From CAYZGU01 sp964478165 (GTDB taxonomy: Bacteria > Poribacteria > WGA-4E > JAJDTR01), in contig CAYZGU010000014.1 in assembly GCA_964478165.1 (NCBI GenBank), positions 1 to 64,000 on the forward strand: a stretch of DNA of 64,000 nucleotides, written 5' to 3'. Position 1 is the stretch's first letter; each line of letters begins with the position of its first letter. Made by a program: the position numbers and the translations under genes. Positions 10,195 to 19,800 of this stretch are shown one piece after another. The notes beneath the pieces are model-generated. The model was given only the letters and a program-made list of their open reading frames with translations, was not told the origin of the DNA and did no database searches.

Positions 10195-11448
10195 ATGCGC
10201 ATCGTATTAAGTACATGGGGAACGGCTGGTGATGTTTATCCATTTCTTGCGCTGAGTCAGCGGTTGGTTGCTGCTGGACATGACGTTCGGGTTTGCGCAT
10301 CCAACATCTACCGCAATCTTTTCGCCAAGATTGGCGTTGACTTCTGCGCCGTGGGGTGTCCTTTCGACCTCGACTATTTCCATGGGTTGATGGACTCTCT
10401 GGTGCAGATTAAGAATCCTCTGGAATCCGCAGTGCGAATTGCTAAAGAAGGAATTTTAGTCAATGCTGATAAGTGGTATTCGGACTGTGTCCAGGGGATG
10501 GTGGGCTATGACTTTGCGATTTGTCATTCGGCTGATGTGCCTGGCCAAGAGGCGGCGATTTCAAATGGCCTCTCCTGGTTGACCGTCAGCTATTGTCCGG
10601 GGTTCATCAAGACCGCTTATGAGGCACCATACCCGATGTGCAATCTCGGTTGCCGTTGGAACCTGCTTGGGTGGAAAGTTGCCGAGTGGTTCATGCGGAA
10701 GAAGGCAGATCCGATGTTTAATGCTTTTATCACTTCCGTGGGCGGGCAGACACGCGAATTGATTGGTGTTGAAGGCATGTATTCACCGCAGTTGAATCTG
10801 ATTGCAGCCTCGCCGCATATCAGTAGACCAGCATACGACTTGCCGACGAACCACAGGTACACGGGCACGTGGTTTTTTGACGAGGTTGACTATAAAGTGC
10901 CTTCATCGCTCCAACAATTTCTAGACGCTGGAACGCCTCCTCTCGTCATCTCGTTTGGTTCCATGGGGGGTACCCGAGCGGTGGAAACGACACAGATACT
11001 CATTGAGGCTGTTGAGCAAACGTGTCAACGCGCTGTTATTCAGGCAGGTTGGGGTAATTTAAGATTGCCGAAATCATCAGACTCCATCTTTTTCGTCGAA
11101 TATGTTCCACACAGTTTTCTTTTTCGTCAGGGTGTGTGTGTGGTTCATCACGGAGGTGCTGGAACCACCGCTTCAGCTTGCCGCGCAGGCGTTCCCTCGA
11201 TTGTAATCCCTCATCTAGCGGATCAACCATATTGGGGTGAGCAGTTACGCAAACTAGGGGTGGCGCCAAGAATCCTCTATCGCCGGGAGATGACAGCTAA
11301 TAGGTTAGCGAGTCGTATAAGGCAGGTTATTTCGTCAAGAGTGATGGCTGAAAGATCGAGTATGTTAGGCCAGCAAATTAGCAAAGAGGATGGTCCAGAA
11401 CGTGCGGTCGAACTGATTGAGGCGTTTGCCCAAGAGCAGGTTAATTAA
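10195..11448 (+). CDS. GT1-type glycosyltransferase (MGT/sterol glucosyltransferase-like)
   Basis: Protein of 417 residues. The N-terminus MRIVLSTWGTAGDVYPFLAL is the acceptor-domain signature of GT1/GT28-like enzymes, and VVHHGGAGTTASACRAGVPS near residue 320 is the nucleotide-sugar binding signature, followed by DQPYWGEQL. Relatives glucosylate lipids, sterols or natural products from UDP-sugars. It is placed between two family 9 enzymes, which is unusual for an LPS core cluster and suggests a glycolipid or modified sugar decoration. ATG 10195 follows a GCAGG. Confidence 0.82.
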   Translation: MRIVLSTWGTAGDVYPFLALSQRLVAAGHDVRVCASNIYRNLFAKIGVDFCAVGCPFDLDYFHGLMDSLVQIKNPLESAVRIAKEGILVNADKWYSDCVQGMVGYDFAICHSADVPGQEAAISNGLSWLTVSYCPGFIKTAYEAPYPMCNLGCRWNLLGWKVAEWFMRKKADPMFNAFITSVGGQTRELIGVEGMYSPQLNLIAASPHISRPAYDLPTNHRYTGTWFFDEVDYKVPSSLQQFLDAGTPPLVISFGSMGGTRAVETTQILIEAVEQTCQRAVIQAGWGNLRLPKSSDSIFFVEYVPHSFLFRQGVCVVHHGGAGTTASACRAGVPSIVIPHLADQPYWGEQLRKLGVAPRILYRREMTANRLASRIRQVISSRVMAERSSMLGQQISKEDGPERAVELIEAFAQEQVN

Positions 11449-11524
11449 CTCGAACCGGAAAACATGAGGAATAAGGAAGTTTACGCATAATCTAGCAGGC
11501 ATTAAGTTTCAAGTTCCACGCATT

Positions 11525-12505
11525 ATGATAAAAAACATCTTAGTCTTCAGTTTCAGTTTCATCGGTGATGCGGTACTTTCGACTGCGGTGATTGAACCTC
11601 TCCGTCGCCATTTTCCGGGTGCAAATATCTCGTTTCTCGTCGGTGTCCAGGCTTCTGGCATTCTGTGCGGAGATCCGACAATCGATCATGTACTCGTCTA
11701 TGACAACGGTGGCAGGCACCGTGGGTGGCAGGGAAAGCTTCATCTCATCAGATTGTTGCGGAGTAAACGATTCGATTTGGTCGTTGATCTCCGGGACAGT
11801 TTTTGGTCCCGATTTGTTGGGGCAGAACATTGGGGGATGGCTCTTAGGGGTGGTGGAGAGGTTCATGCCGTTAGGCGCTATCTTGATGTTCTACAGAGAC
11901 GTGGAGTTGATATTGTCGGTGCACGTCCTGGACTTCAGTTTACCGATGAGGAATTCGCCGAGCGCGAACGGTTTCTCGTCGAAAATCGGATTTGGGGGGA
12001 TCGTCTCGTAGTCGGCATTCATCCCGGTGGAAATTGGCGCTACAAATTGTGGGGCGCGAAGAAATTTGCGCAGCTCGCGAATAGAATTTCGAATCGGTGG
12101 AATGCACACATTTTGGTGTTTGCTGGTCCGGATGAATATGCCTTGCAGTCCGAAGTGGCGGGTTTTTTGGATTTGTCGCCAATTCTAGTGAAGAACCGTG
12201 GTCTGCGCGGGGTGGCTGCGCTGATCGAGCGGTGCGATTTTTATTTGGGAAATGATACTGGTCCAATGCACATTTCTGATGCAGTCGGCACGCCAGTGGT
12301 CGCAATTTTTGGGGCGACAAATCATCGTCGGAGTGGACCGTACGGTGAGGAACACATCGTGGTGGAGGGTGATTTGAATCTGGATTGTAGTCCGTGCCAC
12401 CCCGGTAAGCATCCCGGCGGTTGTCGGGCAGGAAGTTGCGCGGTTGTCGAGGCTGTGGCTGTGGAGCAAGTTTTAGACGCACTGGAGAAGATGAAAGCAG
12501 CATGA
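11525..12505 (+). CDS. Glycosyltransferase family 9 (heptosyltransferase-like), second copy
   Basis: Protein of 326 residues with ILVFSFSFIGDAVLSTAVIE at the N-terminus, VVGIHPGGNWRYKLW in the middle, and the donor-site NDTGPMHISDAVGTPVVAIF followed by GATN. A tail with Cys pairs (DCSPCHPGKHPGGCRAGSC) mirrors the first family 9 gene. It likely adds a second heptose-type sugar in the same pathway. No clear ribosome binding site; 76 bases separate it from the GT1 gene. Confidence 0.85.
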   Translation: MIKNILVFSFSFIGDAVLSTAVIEPLRRHFPGANISFLVGVQASGILCGDPTIDHVLVYDNGGRHRGWQGKLHLIRLLRSKRFDLVVDLRDSFWSRFVGAEHWGMALRGGGEVHAVRRYLDVLQRRGVDIVGARPGLQFTDEEFAERERFLVENRIWGDRLVVGIHPGGNWRYKLWGAKKFAQLANRISNRWNAHILVFAGPDEYALQSEVAGFLDLSPILVKNRGLRGVAALIERCDFYLGNDTGPMHISDAVGTPVVAIFGATNHRRSGPYGEEHIVVEGDLNLDCSPCHPGKHPGGCRAGSCAVVEAVAVEQVLDALEKMKAA

Positions 12506-12616
12506 ATTCTGACGAATCTTCGCGATTTAGGTTGGTTAGATTGAATCCAAGGCGTGTGTGCGAGCAATGATTCTCCCGTTACGCGCTGATCGCCTTAAAA
12601 CTAGAAAGGAATTGAG

Positions 12617-13675
12617 ATGCCCAGATTTCAACCGGAGATATTACGGAAAGTCGGTTATGAACTATTTGAGGCTGCGGGCTGCAAGCCTGAAGACGCTCGA
12701 GCGGTGACGGATCACCTAGTCGAATCGAACCTCTTTGGGCATGATTCCCACGGTGCTATGCGATTTTACGAGTACGCCCGTGCTCTCAGAGATGGTCGTT
12801 TCCAAGCTCGTGCTACCCCCGTGGTCGTGCGAGAGAACCCATGCACGGCAGTTGTAGATGGTCAAGGCGCACTCGGACAGATTGGGGCCACTTTTGCCAT
12901 GAACCTTGCGATTGACAAAGCAAGGACATATGGTACAAGTACCGTTGTATTGCGCAATACAAGCCACGTGGGACGTGCGGGAGCGTATCCTCTGATGGCA
13001 GCACGCTCTCAAATGATGGCGCTTGCATTCGTCAATGCGGGACGGCTCGGCTACCAGATTGCACCCTTTGGTGGTATTGACGGGCGCCTTACGACCGATC
13101 CTATAGCGTTCTCAGCTCCACGTCGTGATTCCCATCCGATTCTTGTTGACATGACCACGTCCGTTGTGGCTGAAGGTAAGATTCGCGTTGCCATCAATGC
13201 TGGAAAAGAGGTGCCCGAAGGTTGGCTGATTGATTGCGATGGTAATCCGACCACGGATCCACGGACGCTTAAGGCGGATCCGCCGGGTGCAATACTTCCC
13301 ATGGGTGGAGTCGTTGCGTACAAAGGGACCGCACTCGGCTTCGTTGTTGAACTTTTAGGCGGTGCGCTGAGCGGTCAAGGGTGCGCTGCAGGGGAGACAA
13401 CGATGGTCAGTAACGGCGTCCTTTTCACGGCCTATAACATCGCTCATTTCGCTGACCTTGAGACGTTCTATGACGAAGTGGATGGACTCGTTACACATAT
13501 CAAATCGAGCCGCCTAGCGGCCGGCTGTGCGGAGATATTTGCTCCGGGCGAACCGGAATTTCGCACTGCGAAACACAAAACCGTTGAGGGAATCACCATT
13601 GATGATACGACGTGGGATGCAATCTGTCACGAGGCGCGCGCCGTGGGCCTCAATCCTGGAGTTTGGGCGGTATAG
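12617..13675 (+). CDS. Ldh family oxidoreductase (malate/L-lactate/ureidoglycolate dehydrogenase-like)
   Basis: Protein of 352 residues, the usual length for this NAD(P)-dependent family with its unusual fold. Typical motifs are DHLVESNLFGHDSHGAMRF near residue 35, NTSHVGRAGAYPLMAARS near 115, and DMTTSVVAEGKI followed by EVPEGWLIDCDGNPTTDP near 178-215. Substrates in the family are 2-hydroxy acids such as malate, lactate, ureidoglycolate or sulfolactate, and cannot be fixed here. Start ATG 12617 follows AAAGGAATTGAG. No pathway partner adjoins it. Confidence 0.88.
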   Translation: MPRFQPEILRKVGYELFEAAGCKPEDARAVTDHLVESNLFGHDSHGAMRFYEYARALRDGRFQARATPVVVRENPCTAVVDGQGALGQIGATFAMNLAIDKARTYGTSTVVLRNTSHVGRAGAYPLMAARSQMMALAFVNAGRLGYQIAPFGGIDGRLTTDPIAFSAPRRDSHPILVDMTTSVVAEGKIRVAINAGKEVPEGWLIDCDGNPTTDPRTLKADPPGAILPMGGVVAYKGTALGFVVELLGGALSGQGCAAGETTMVSNGVLFTAYNIAHFADLETFYDEVDGLVTHIKSSRLAAGCAEIFAPGEPEFRTAKHKTVEGITIDDTTWDAICHEARAVGLNPGVWAV

Positions 13676-15039
13676 GCCCGGGAGCGATGGATTTGGAAAG
13701 CATCAGTCATGAATCGGCTGGGTGTGTAAGGAAAACACTAGATGTTCTAGTTGTCGATCGCTACGTGTTGACTGTGATGTTGTCCTATTTGTCCTTGTTG
13801 TTTGTGCGTTGTCGTCCCCGTGGCACGATTTAATCGTATGCATCTGTCTGATGTGGAAATTGCGCAACGTTTGTGTGAAATCCTACCGATGTGGTTGACA
13901 ATAAGTGCTTTTGTTGTTTGTTCGTCGGATTTGCTGGCGGAATTCGAGATTCGGATACTTCTTTCGATCTTGTATTGATGGCTGTCGAGTTTGCGGATTT
14001 TCTATCTGTGACGAAGGCACCGTGCCGTGAAAAACCGAATCTTATTTGCCTACAACCGTTGTGATGAATTCTGCTATGCCGAGATTGTGGGCTCGTACTC
14101 TTATGGCGTCGGAAATGCCTCTGTTTCCTATTCTCCCGGAGCTTAATCGTTTGCCGTAGATAATCTCCTTCAGTTGCTGCACACCATGTGGAGAGCTTCG
14201 GGATGTTTATCTGGTCTCTACTTTTCCCTACCAATCCCGTACTGTTGTGACTAGAGTCGCGACAATATCTCGTGAATAAAGAGCGGTTGGCGGTCTACCT
14301 CCATCGGTTTTAAGGCTGCTCTCCTCCTGTTGGTTTGCCCCGTTGTAAATCCAACCTCCAAATCGCGAGTCCAGTCGGCCGTGGATTCCGAACGTTGGTG
14401 AAGGTTATAGAATCGCATCAAGTGGCCAGCGGCTAGAGGTCTCGTTTTTCCGTTAGATGGCGATTTGGCAATGCCGGTGGTCTATGGTTCGAGGGTGTGC
14501 TGACCATCATACACGTTCTAGATTTTTATCTGGGGTGGGCTGTGTCGATTAAGTCGATGGCATCACACAATGGGCGTAAGGAGATCTTCGGCGAGCATGG
14601 CGTTCTTGATTCGAAACGTGCAAAACGATTTGCGATTAGCTATAGCCCACCACAGGTGCTGAGTCAATTCGGATCGCGTTGGAATCTGAGTTGTCATGAG
14701 GATAGGAAATTGCGAACTGCGTGTCGAGAGTATGGTTAGAGACTCGACGAACCCCTTAAGTTTGGCGCGCGTGGGGCTCCAGTAAAGCCGACCTAGAGCC
14801 CGTAATCCGACGGTCAATTTGGAGAATTAATCGATTGTCATTGTGGGATGGATTTTGTGGGGTGACTTTGCCGGAAGAGAGACCTATCAGTGGCGGAATC
14901 ATGCGGAACCCAATGGTCCTGGAGTGGGACTATTTGGATTGCTTACAAATAGCTTTGATGGTATAATGCCATAGAAGCTATTTGTAAGCACTGTGTTCGT
15001 TATAGAACTCTTCTTTTTGACATACTTAGAATTCTAAAC
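13676..15039 (+). other. Gene-free stretch of 1.36 kb
   Basis: No convincing gene. The longest frames (minus strand 13830-14234; plus strand 14497-14739) have no recognisable motif or ribosome binding site. A 40-residue minus-strand open piece near 14040-14180 looks protein-like but is flanked by stops, so a decayed gene is possible. A short hairpin (ACTAGA/TCTAGT) is at 13736-13750. The only strong signal is the promoter inside an inverted repeat at 14939-14990, described separately. Confidence 0.5.
14939..14990 (+). promoter_or_regulatory. sppA promoter embedded in a long inverted repeat (operator-like)
   Basis: TTGCTT (14939-14944), 17-base spacer ending TGg, and TATAAT (14962-14967) form a near-consensus promoter with extended -10. 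The element is wrapped by a perfect inverted repeat: 14940-14955 (TGCTTACAAATAGCTT) is the complement of 14975-14990. A nested ATGG/CCAT pair (14958-14961 and 14969-14972) leaves TATAATG in the loop. The left arm covers the -35 and the right arm covers the expected transcription start near 14974, so a dimeric repressor binding both arms, or cruciform extrusion, could control the downstream gene at 15040. Confidence 0.7.
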
Positions 15040-17406
15040 ATGGTACTGTTTCCGAAGGAATTGAATGATTTGAGTCACAAAAAAGTTGTTATCAGTGTCA
15101 CGTTCGTCGTGTTGTTTGTCCCCCATCTTGTATCTGGTGCGTCCAAGTTTCAGACACTATTGCCTTCCAATTCCGTTGCCACCAGTGATGATGCGCTTGC
15201 AACTTTTTTCAATCCCGCGGGCCTGGCAGCAGGTCGAGGTTCTAGCTTATATTATTTTCGTACCTACGCAGGAGATTCAGATGGAGATGATGCCTTCTTC
15301 GTTTCTACGCCAAAGACCGGTTTTCACATGGAATTCGGGGAAGCATCAGACGACGTTGAGTTCAGGCGATATACGTTTGCGAGCGGTAGTCGTTTGTCGG
15401 GCTCAATATATTGGGGGACTGGATATAGTTGGATTAATTCCGATGATGATGGCTACGACAAGTTTTCTTCTTGGTCGGTTGGATTGATGTTCCGTCGCCG
15501 ATATCTTTCGTTTGGCGCAGTCGCTCGGGATTTGAATCGTCCGAGTCTGCTCGAAGAAAAGCGAACATATGATTTGGGCATTGCGCTTCGGCCCGGGACT
15601 TGGCGGTTAACTTTTTCTGTTGATGCTCGTAAGGTAGAAGATTCTGACGGATTAGACTTCAATTACGCGCTTGAGATTCGACCGGTCCGCGGGACAATAT
15701 TGCGGGCCAGTGTGAATGCGGACAAGAGCTTCGACATCCGATTTGGTTTAACACTGGGTCAGGTGGGCGTTGGTACGTACAATCGTTTTGATGGTAAGAA
15801 GCATCAAGAGGGCGTAGGCTATCTTCATTTATCGAGTCTTCTTCAGACGAAGGTTCGAACGCGCAGAAAGATTTTCCTTGAAACCAAACTGGGCGACATT
15901 GAAAAAACATTCCGCATAGCAAAACACGATCCCAATGTGGTGGGGGCAGTGATTGGGATTGGAAGCAATGACTATGGTATTGGACGTCTGCAGGGAGTTC
16001 GAAAGGCTGTTAAAGATTTTAAATCGGCTGGAAAGAAGACAATTTTTTATGCTCATAAGTGTTCCACAGGTAATTATTTGGTAGCCGCGGCGTGTGATCA
16101 GATTATACTTCATCCTTCTGGAGAAGTTAGGTTGATTGGGCTGAGATCGGAGCTTTCGTTTTACAAGGGTACATTGGATAGGCTTGGCATGCGTGCCAAT
16201 CTTGAACATATCGGAGACTATAAATCGGCAACAAATGTGTTTACTCGTGAAAGCATGAGCGATGCCCAGCGCGAAGCACAGAACTCGATTTTGGACGATC
16301 TCTATGACCAGGTGTGTGAGTCCATTTCCAACGATCGAGATGTGGAACGGAATGGGGTTAAGATGTTAATCGATCATGGTCCCTATACCGCAAGGCAGGC
16401 AGTTGAGAGTCGAGTGGTTGATCGGCTTGCCTATAGGAGTGAGTTAGAGGAAATTTCAAGGGAGGTCTCAGGTAGGAATCATTCATTGGTGGGGGCCAAA
16501 AAATATCTGAACACTGGGTTGCGTGACCACGATTGGAAAGTCCCTTTGCCGAGAATTGCAATCATTGAAGCGAACGGGATGATGGTTACTGGTGAAAGTT
16601 TTTCGGATCCGTTCACCGGTGCGCGTACGATGGGGGCTGCCACAATCGCTCGCACGATTCGACGCGTGCGCGAGGACGACTCCATTAAGGCCACTGTATT
16701 ACGTATAAATAGTGGAGGGGGTTTGGTGCTTGCTGCGGATATCATCTGGCGGGAATTGATGCGTTTGAAGCAGATTAAACCGCTAATTGTTTCTATGGGT
16801 GATGTGGCTGGATCTGGTGGGTATTATATCGCTGTTCCAGCGCATACGATTGTTGCGCAACCAGGAACCATTACTGGTTCAATCGGTGTGATCGGCGGAA
16901 AATTCAGTCTTAAGCAATTCTATGACAAAATTGGCCTCCGAAAAGAAATCGTCAAGCGTGGAAGACATTCTAATTTCTACAGTGACTACGGTGATTACAC
17001 CCCGGAGGAGCGCGTTATTGTTCGAAAACAGATTGCCGAGATTTACGATGATTTCATCAAGAAAGTCGCGGAGTCTCGTAATCTGAGTGAAGAGGAAGTC
17101 GATCGCATAGGCCAAGGGCGCATCTGGACCGGAAAACAAGCAAAGAAAAACGGGCTTGTGGATCGGCTTGGTGGCATAGATCTCGCTCTCTCAATTGCGC
17201 GCAAGAGAGCGGGATTAGGAAAACAGCAAGTTGAAATTATCCGCTTGCCTCGAGAAAATTGGGTAACACAATGGACTAGTGCTTTCAATGCCGTAAAGGA
17301 GTTTGCTGGGAGGGCGGAACGGAATCGCTCGAGGTCGGTTTTGAACTTGATGCGCCAATGTCGAACTTTCCTTTTGATGCCATATGCCATAAAGGTTAAT
17401 GATTAG
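15040..17406 (+). CDS. sppA: Signal peptide peptidase SppA (67K type) with N-terminal outer-membrane barrel-like domain
   Basis: Protein of 788 residues. After a signal peptide, residues about 30-270 contain DDALATFFNPAGLAAGRGSS, the motif typical of PorV/UPF0164-like beta-barrels, and alternating strands. From about 280 the tandem SppA fold begins. The catalytic pair is visible: Lys395 in GDYKSATN (first half) and Ser592 in GDVAGSGGYYIA (second half), matching the split Lys/Ser dyad of 67K SppA. Known SppA enzymes degrade cleaved signal peptides as membrane-bound periplasmic oligomers; the barrel-like part would place this one at the outer membrane. Transcribed from the palindromic promoter 66 bases upstream. 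Confidence 0.85.
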   Translation: MVLFPKELNDLSHKKVVISVTFVVLFVPHLVSGASKFQTLLPSNSVATSDDALATFFNPAGLAAGRGSSLYYFRTYAGDSDGDDAFFVSTPKTGFHMEFGEASDDVEFRRYTFASGSRLSGSIYWGTGYSWINSDDDGYDKFSSWSVGLMFRRRYLSFGAVARDLNRPSLLEEKRTYDLGIALRPGTWRLTFSVDARKVEDSDGLDFNYALEIRPVRGTILRASVNADKSFDIRFGLTLGQVGVGTYNRFDGKKHQEGVGYLHLSSLLQTKVRTRRKIFLETKLGDIEKTFRIAKHDPNVVGAVIGIGSNDYGIGRLQGVRKAVKDFKSAGKKTIFYAHKCSTGNYLVAAACDQIILHPSGEVRLIGLRSELSFYKGTLDRLGMRANLEHIGDYKSATNVFTRESMSDAQREAQNSILDDLYDQVCESISNDRDVERNGVKMLIDHGPYTARQAVESRVVDRLAYRSELEEISREVSGRNHSLVGAKKYLNTGLRDHDWKVPLPRIAIIEANGMMVTGESFSDPFTGARTMGAATIARTIRRVREDDSIKATVLRINSGGGLVLAADIIWRELMRLKQIKPLIVSMGDVAGSGGYYIAVPAHTIVAQPGTITGSIGVIGGKFSLKQFYDKIGLRKEIVKRGRHSNFYSDYGDYTPEERVIVRKQIAEIYDDFIKKVAESRNLSEEEVDRIGQGRIWTGKQAKKNGLVDRLGGIDLALSIARKRAGLGKQQVEIIRLPRENWVTQWTSAFNAVKEFAGRAERNRSRSVLNLMRQCRTFLLMPYAIKVND

Positions 17407-17504
17407 TAAAATGTGATTAGATTCCGGTTGCACCGTGGCAAATATGAGTTGCGAAGCCGACTGGTGTGTAAAAGATTTTTCCTGGCAACGAGAGACGGGC
17501 TTTC

Positions 17505-18176
17505 ATGCGCCTTAACTTACGAAAGGCACAGACGGGAATCGATATAGCGGATGATGCGCATGTTGAATTAAGGCGTAAGATGGTTCGAGAGCAAATTGAA
17601 AGCCGTGGAATCGCTGACTCTGATGTGTTGGGGGCGATGCGAAAAATTCCGCGTCATCAGTTTGTCGAATCCCCGTGTCTAGAACGAATTTATTCTGATC
17701 GCGCTTTGCCGATTGATTGTAACCAAACTCTCTCCCAGCCCTATATTGTGGCGCTGATGACGGAAAATCTCCAACTGGACTCAGCTTGTAAAGTGCTGGA
17801 AATCGGTACCGGCTGTGGCTATCAGACTGCCGTGTTAGCGGAGATTGCTGATCGAGTATACACTGTCGAAATCATAGAAAATCTAGCGGATGGTACGCGA
17901 AAGAGGCTGGATTCCCTTGGCTATGAGAATATTCGTCAAAAAGTTGGCAATGGATACTACGGTTGGACAGAGCATGCACCTTATGACAGGATTATTGTTA
18001 CAGCAGCTCCAAATGAGAGGCCCCATCGGCTCATTGAACAGCTTGTGGAGGGGGGACGCTTGGTTCTCCCCATCGGCGATGTCGAACAAAGGCTCGTTCT
18101 GATTCAGAAGGGCGATCGAGGAATCAGAGAGGCCGAAATCGCGGACGTGCGTTTTGTTCCAATGGTGGACGGCTAA
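17505..18176 (+). CDS. pcm: Protein-L-isoaspartate O-methyltransferase
   Basis: Protein of 223 residues, close to the family length. ALPIDCNQTLSQPYIVALMT is the Pcm substrate-side signature, and KVLEIGTGCGYQTAVLAEI is the SAM-binding motif I; YDRIIVTAAPNERPHRLIEQ and GGRLVLPIGD follow in the usual order. It methylates isoaspartyl residues in aged proteins to start repair. ATG 17505 follows GAGACGGG. It lies 98 bases after sppA in the same direction; co-transcription is possible. Confidence 0.93.
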   Translation: MRLNLRKAQTGIDIADDAHVELRRKMVREQIESRGIADSDVLGAMRKIPRHQFVESPCLERIYSDRALPIDCNQTLSQPYIVALMTENLQLDSACKVLEIGTGCGYQTAVLAEIADRVYTVEIIENLADGTRKRLDSLGYENIRQKVGNGYYGWTEHAPYDRIIVTAAPNERPHRLIEQLVEGGRLVLPIGDVEQRLVLIQKGDRGIREAEIADVRFVPMVDG

Positions 18177-18308
18177 GAGTAATTGCTCTCCAAATCTTCG
18201 ATTCCATAATTATGATTGCACACGAGCTACAAGTCAATGAAGAATACCGTGAACAACACAACGAAGTTCTCCAAAGGCAGTGTTTTGGATTACATTGAGG
18301 AGCGAAAT

Positions 18309-19277
18309 ATGGTGAAACTGAGAATTGTCGTCTGTGCGATTAGTTGTTTCGTTTGCACTTATTCATCAACGGCTTTTGGTGCTTTTAACCATATTGGTGT
18401 AGGAGCACGGCCTCTCGGACTTGGTGGAGCGTTTGTTGCCCTTGCGGATGATGCTTGTGCTGCGAATTACAATCCGGCGGGCCTTGGTTTCATTGACGAA
18501 ATTCAAATCAACACCACCTTTGCACAACGGTTCAAAGGGCTTATTGAGTACGCTTTTATTGGGGGCGTTTCACCACTTGGTACCGCGGGTACGGTGGGAG
18601 CGAGTATTGGTGTTTTGAGCGAGGACTCGAAGATATACAAAGAACGGACAGTGCGACTATCGTATGGCAAGGCGTTCTCTGAACGGCTTGCGTTTGGGGT
18701 GAACCTCAAATCTTTCGGAACTAGTTTCGATGAGAAAGTAGGCTCGGTCCAAACACTCTTATCAGAAAATCGGAAGTTTTTCACAGATGCGAGGTCTTTG
18801 GATTTTTCGGTGGATATGGGTTTCATCGTTAAACCGGCACCAGGTTTAAACGTCGGTATAGCAGCAGAAAATCTTGTGCCTGCTGATGTAAGTGTTTCTA
18901 AGTGGACTGAAGATAACGTTCCCATTAATGTTCGAATCGGCGTTGCATACAGTCTGTTGGCGATTGCTGAAAGCACCCAGCAAGAATCGCTTCGCAAGAT
19001 TTTAAAGTCTGGTTTAGGGCTTATTGAGATCTCGTTTCGAGATGGAGAAAACCATGTGCATGCTGGCGCGGAAGTATGGTTAAACAGATCCTTTGCTCTT
19101 CGCGCCGGTTATGGGGTGAAAAACGCTACTAACGCCGCAACAACGATAGCGTTAGGTGCAAGCGCGAAAATTCCGCTGTCTACGCATGTGCTGCGACTTG
19201 ATTATGCTTTCCAGATGCTCAGCGGTGACTTTAAGGACAACACAACACAAAGGTTTTCCCTAAACCTCATATTTTGA
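18309..19277 (+). CDS. PorV/PorQ-like outer membrane beta-barrel protein (UPF0164-like)
   Basis: Protein of 322 residues. A signal peptide ends near TAFG before AFNHIGVGARPLGLGGAFVA; LADDACAANYNPAGLG follows. This GARplgmGGAfvAlaDDasAxyxNPAGL pattern is that of PorV/PorQ-type FadL-related barrels, which in type IX secretion shuttle or attach cargo. The remainder shows amphipathic strands and ends in a barrel-type FSLNLIF with a terminal aromatic residue. ATG 18309 was chosen over an upstream in-frame ATG because GAGGAGC (18297-18303) precedes it. The next gene codes for a protein with a sorting-like tail, a possible cargo. Confidence 0.82.
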   Translation: MVKLRIVVCAISCFVCTYSSTAFGAFNHIGVGARPLGLGGAFVALADDACAANYNPAGLGFIDEIQINTTFAQRFKGLIEYAFIGGVSPLGTAGTVGASIGVLSEDSKIYKERTVRLSYGKAFSERLAFGVNLKSFGTSFDEKVGSVQTLLSENRKFFTDARSLDFSVDMGFIVKPAPGLNVGIAAENLVPADVSVSKWTEDNVPINVRIGVAYSLLAIAESTQQESLRKILKSGLGLIEISFRDGENHVHAGAEVWLNRSFALRAGYGVKNATNAATTIALGASAKIPLSTHVLRLDYAFQMLSGDFKDNTTQRFSLNLIF

Positions 19278-19800
19278 GGTAGGAGTGCAGTGAAGGCCGT
19301 GTTTTCCGTCTTGTGTTTTGTGGGACACTGGTGAATTGTTTCCCGCACGGCTGTGGACACGGCATCTAATTCCTTGACATAATCCCATGGAAATGGGTCC
19401 AAGCAAAGTTTCGGTCGGGTAGATTTCAGAGTGTAAGGTGTACAGGGCTTGGAGTGGTACCTTAGGGTCAGGGAGTGCGATGTTGAGTCTATAGGTGTCG
19501 CTCTCGAGGAATCGTCGGTAGTGCGTGTGTGTTCGGCCTGGGGTTTTTTCGAAAATATTGTCATTTTAGCTGGCACTTCGTCTTCCGGAATGGGAACCGG
19601 ATCTGGCCAAAGATGTTCGGACAATTAGAACGTGATGTTACCTAGCAGTATATGTCGGATGACGCGTCTGACTAGGAGGGCTGTGAGGGGCTCTAATTTC
19701 TCATTTGTTCAAAACTAGGTTGGAACTTCCGCGTGTTCTTTTGCGCGGAGTTGAGTTTAAGATTTAGCCAAATTTTCGACGTGCTTATAAGGGGAAGTGA
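19278..19800 (+). other. Intergenic region, 523 bases
   Basis: No supported gene. A minus-strand frame 19202-19624 overlaps the end of the barrel gene and has no recognisable motif. A small CCCAT/ATGGG hairpin is near 19384-19397. The end of the region holds the ribosome binding site AAGGGGAAG for the next gene. Confidence 0.45.

Noticed and set aside
13830..14234. 134-codon minus-strand frame
   Set aside because: No ribosome binding site, no recognisable motif, biased Ser/Arg/His composition. A neighbouring frame has a protein-like stretch but is flanked by stops; at most a decayed gene.
19202..19624. 140-codon minus-strand frame
   Set aside because: Overlaps the end of the barrel gene, has no family features and no ribosome binding site.
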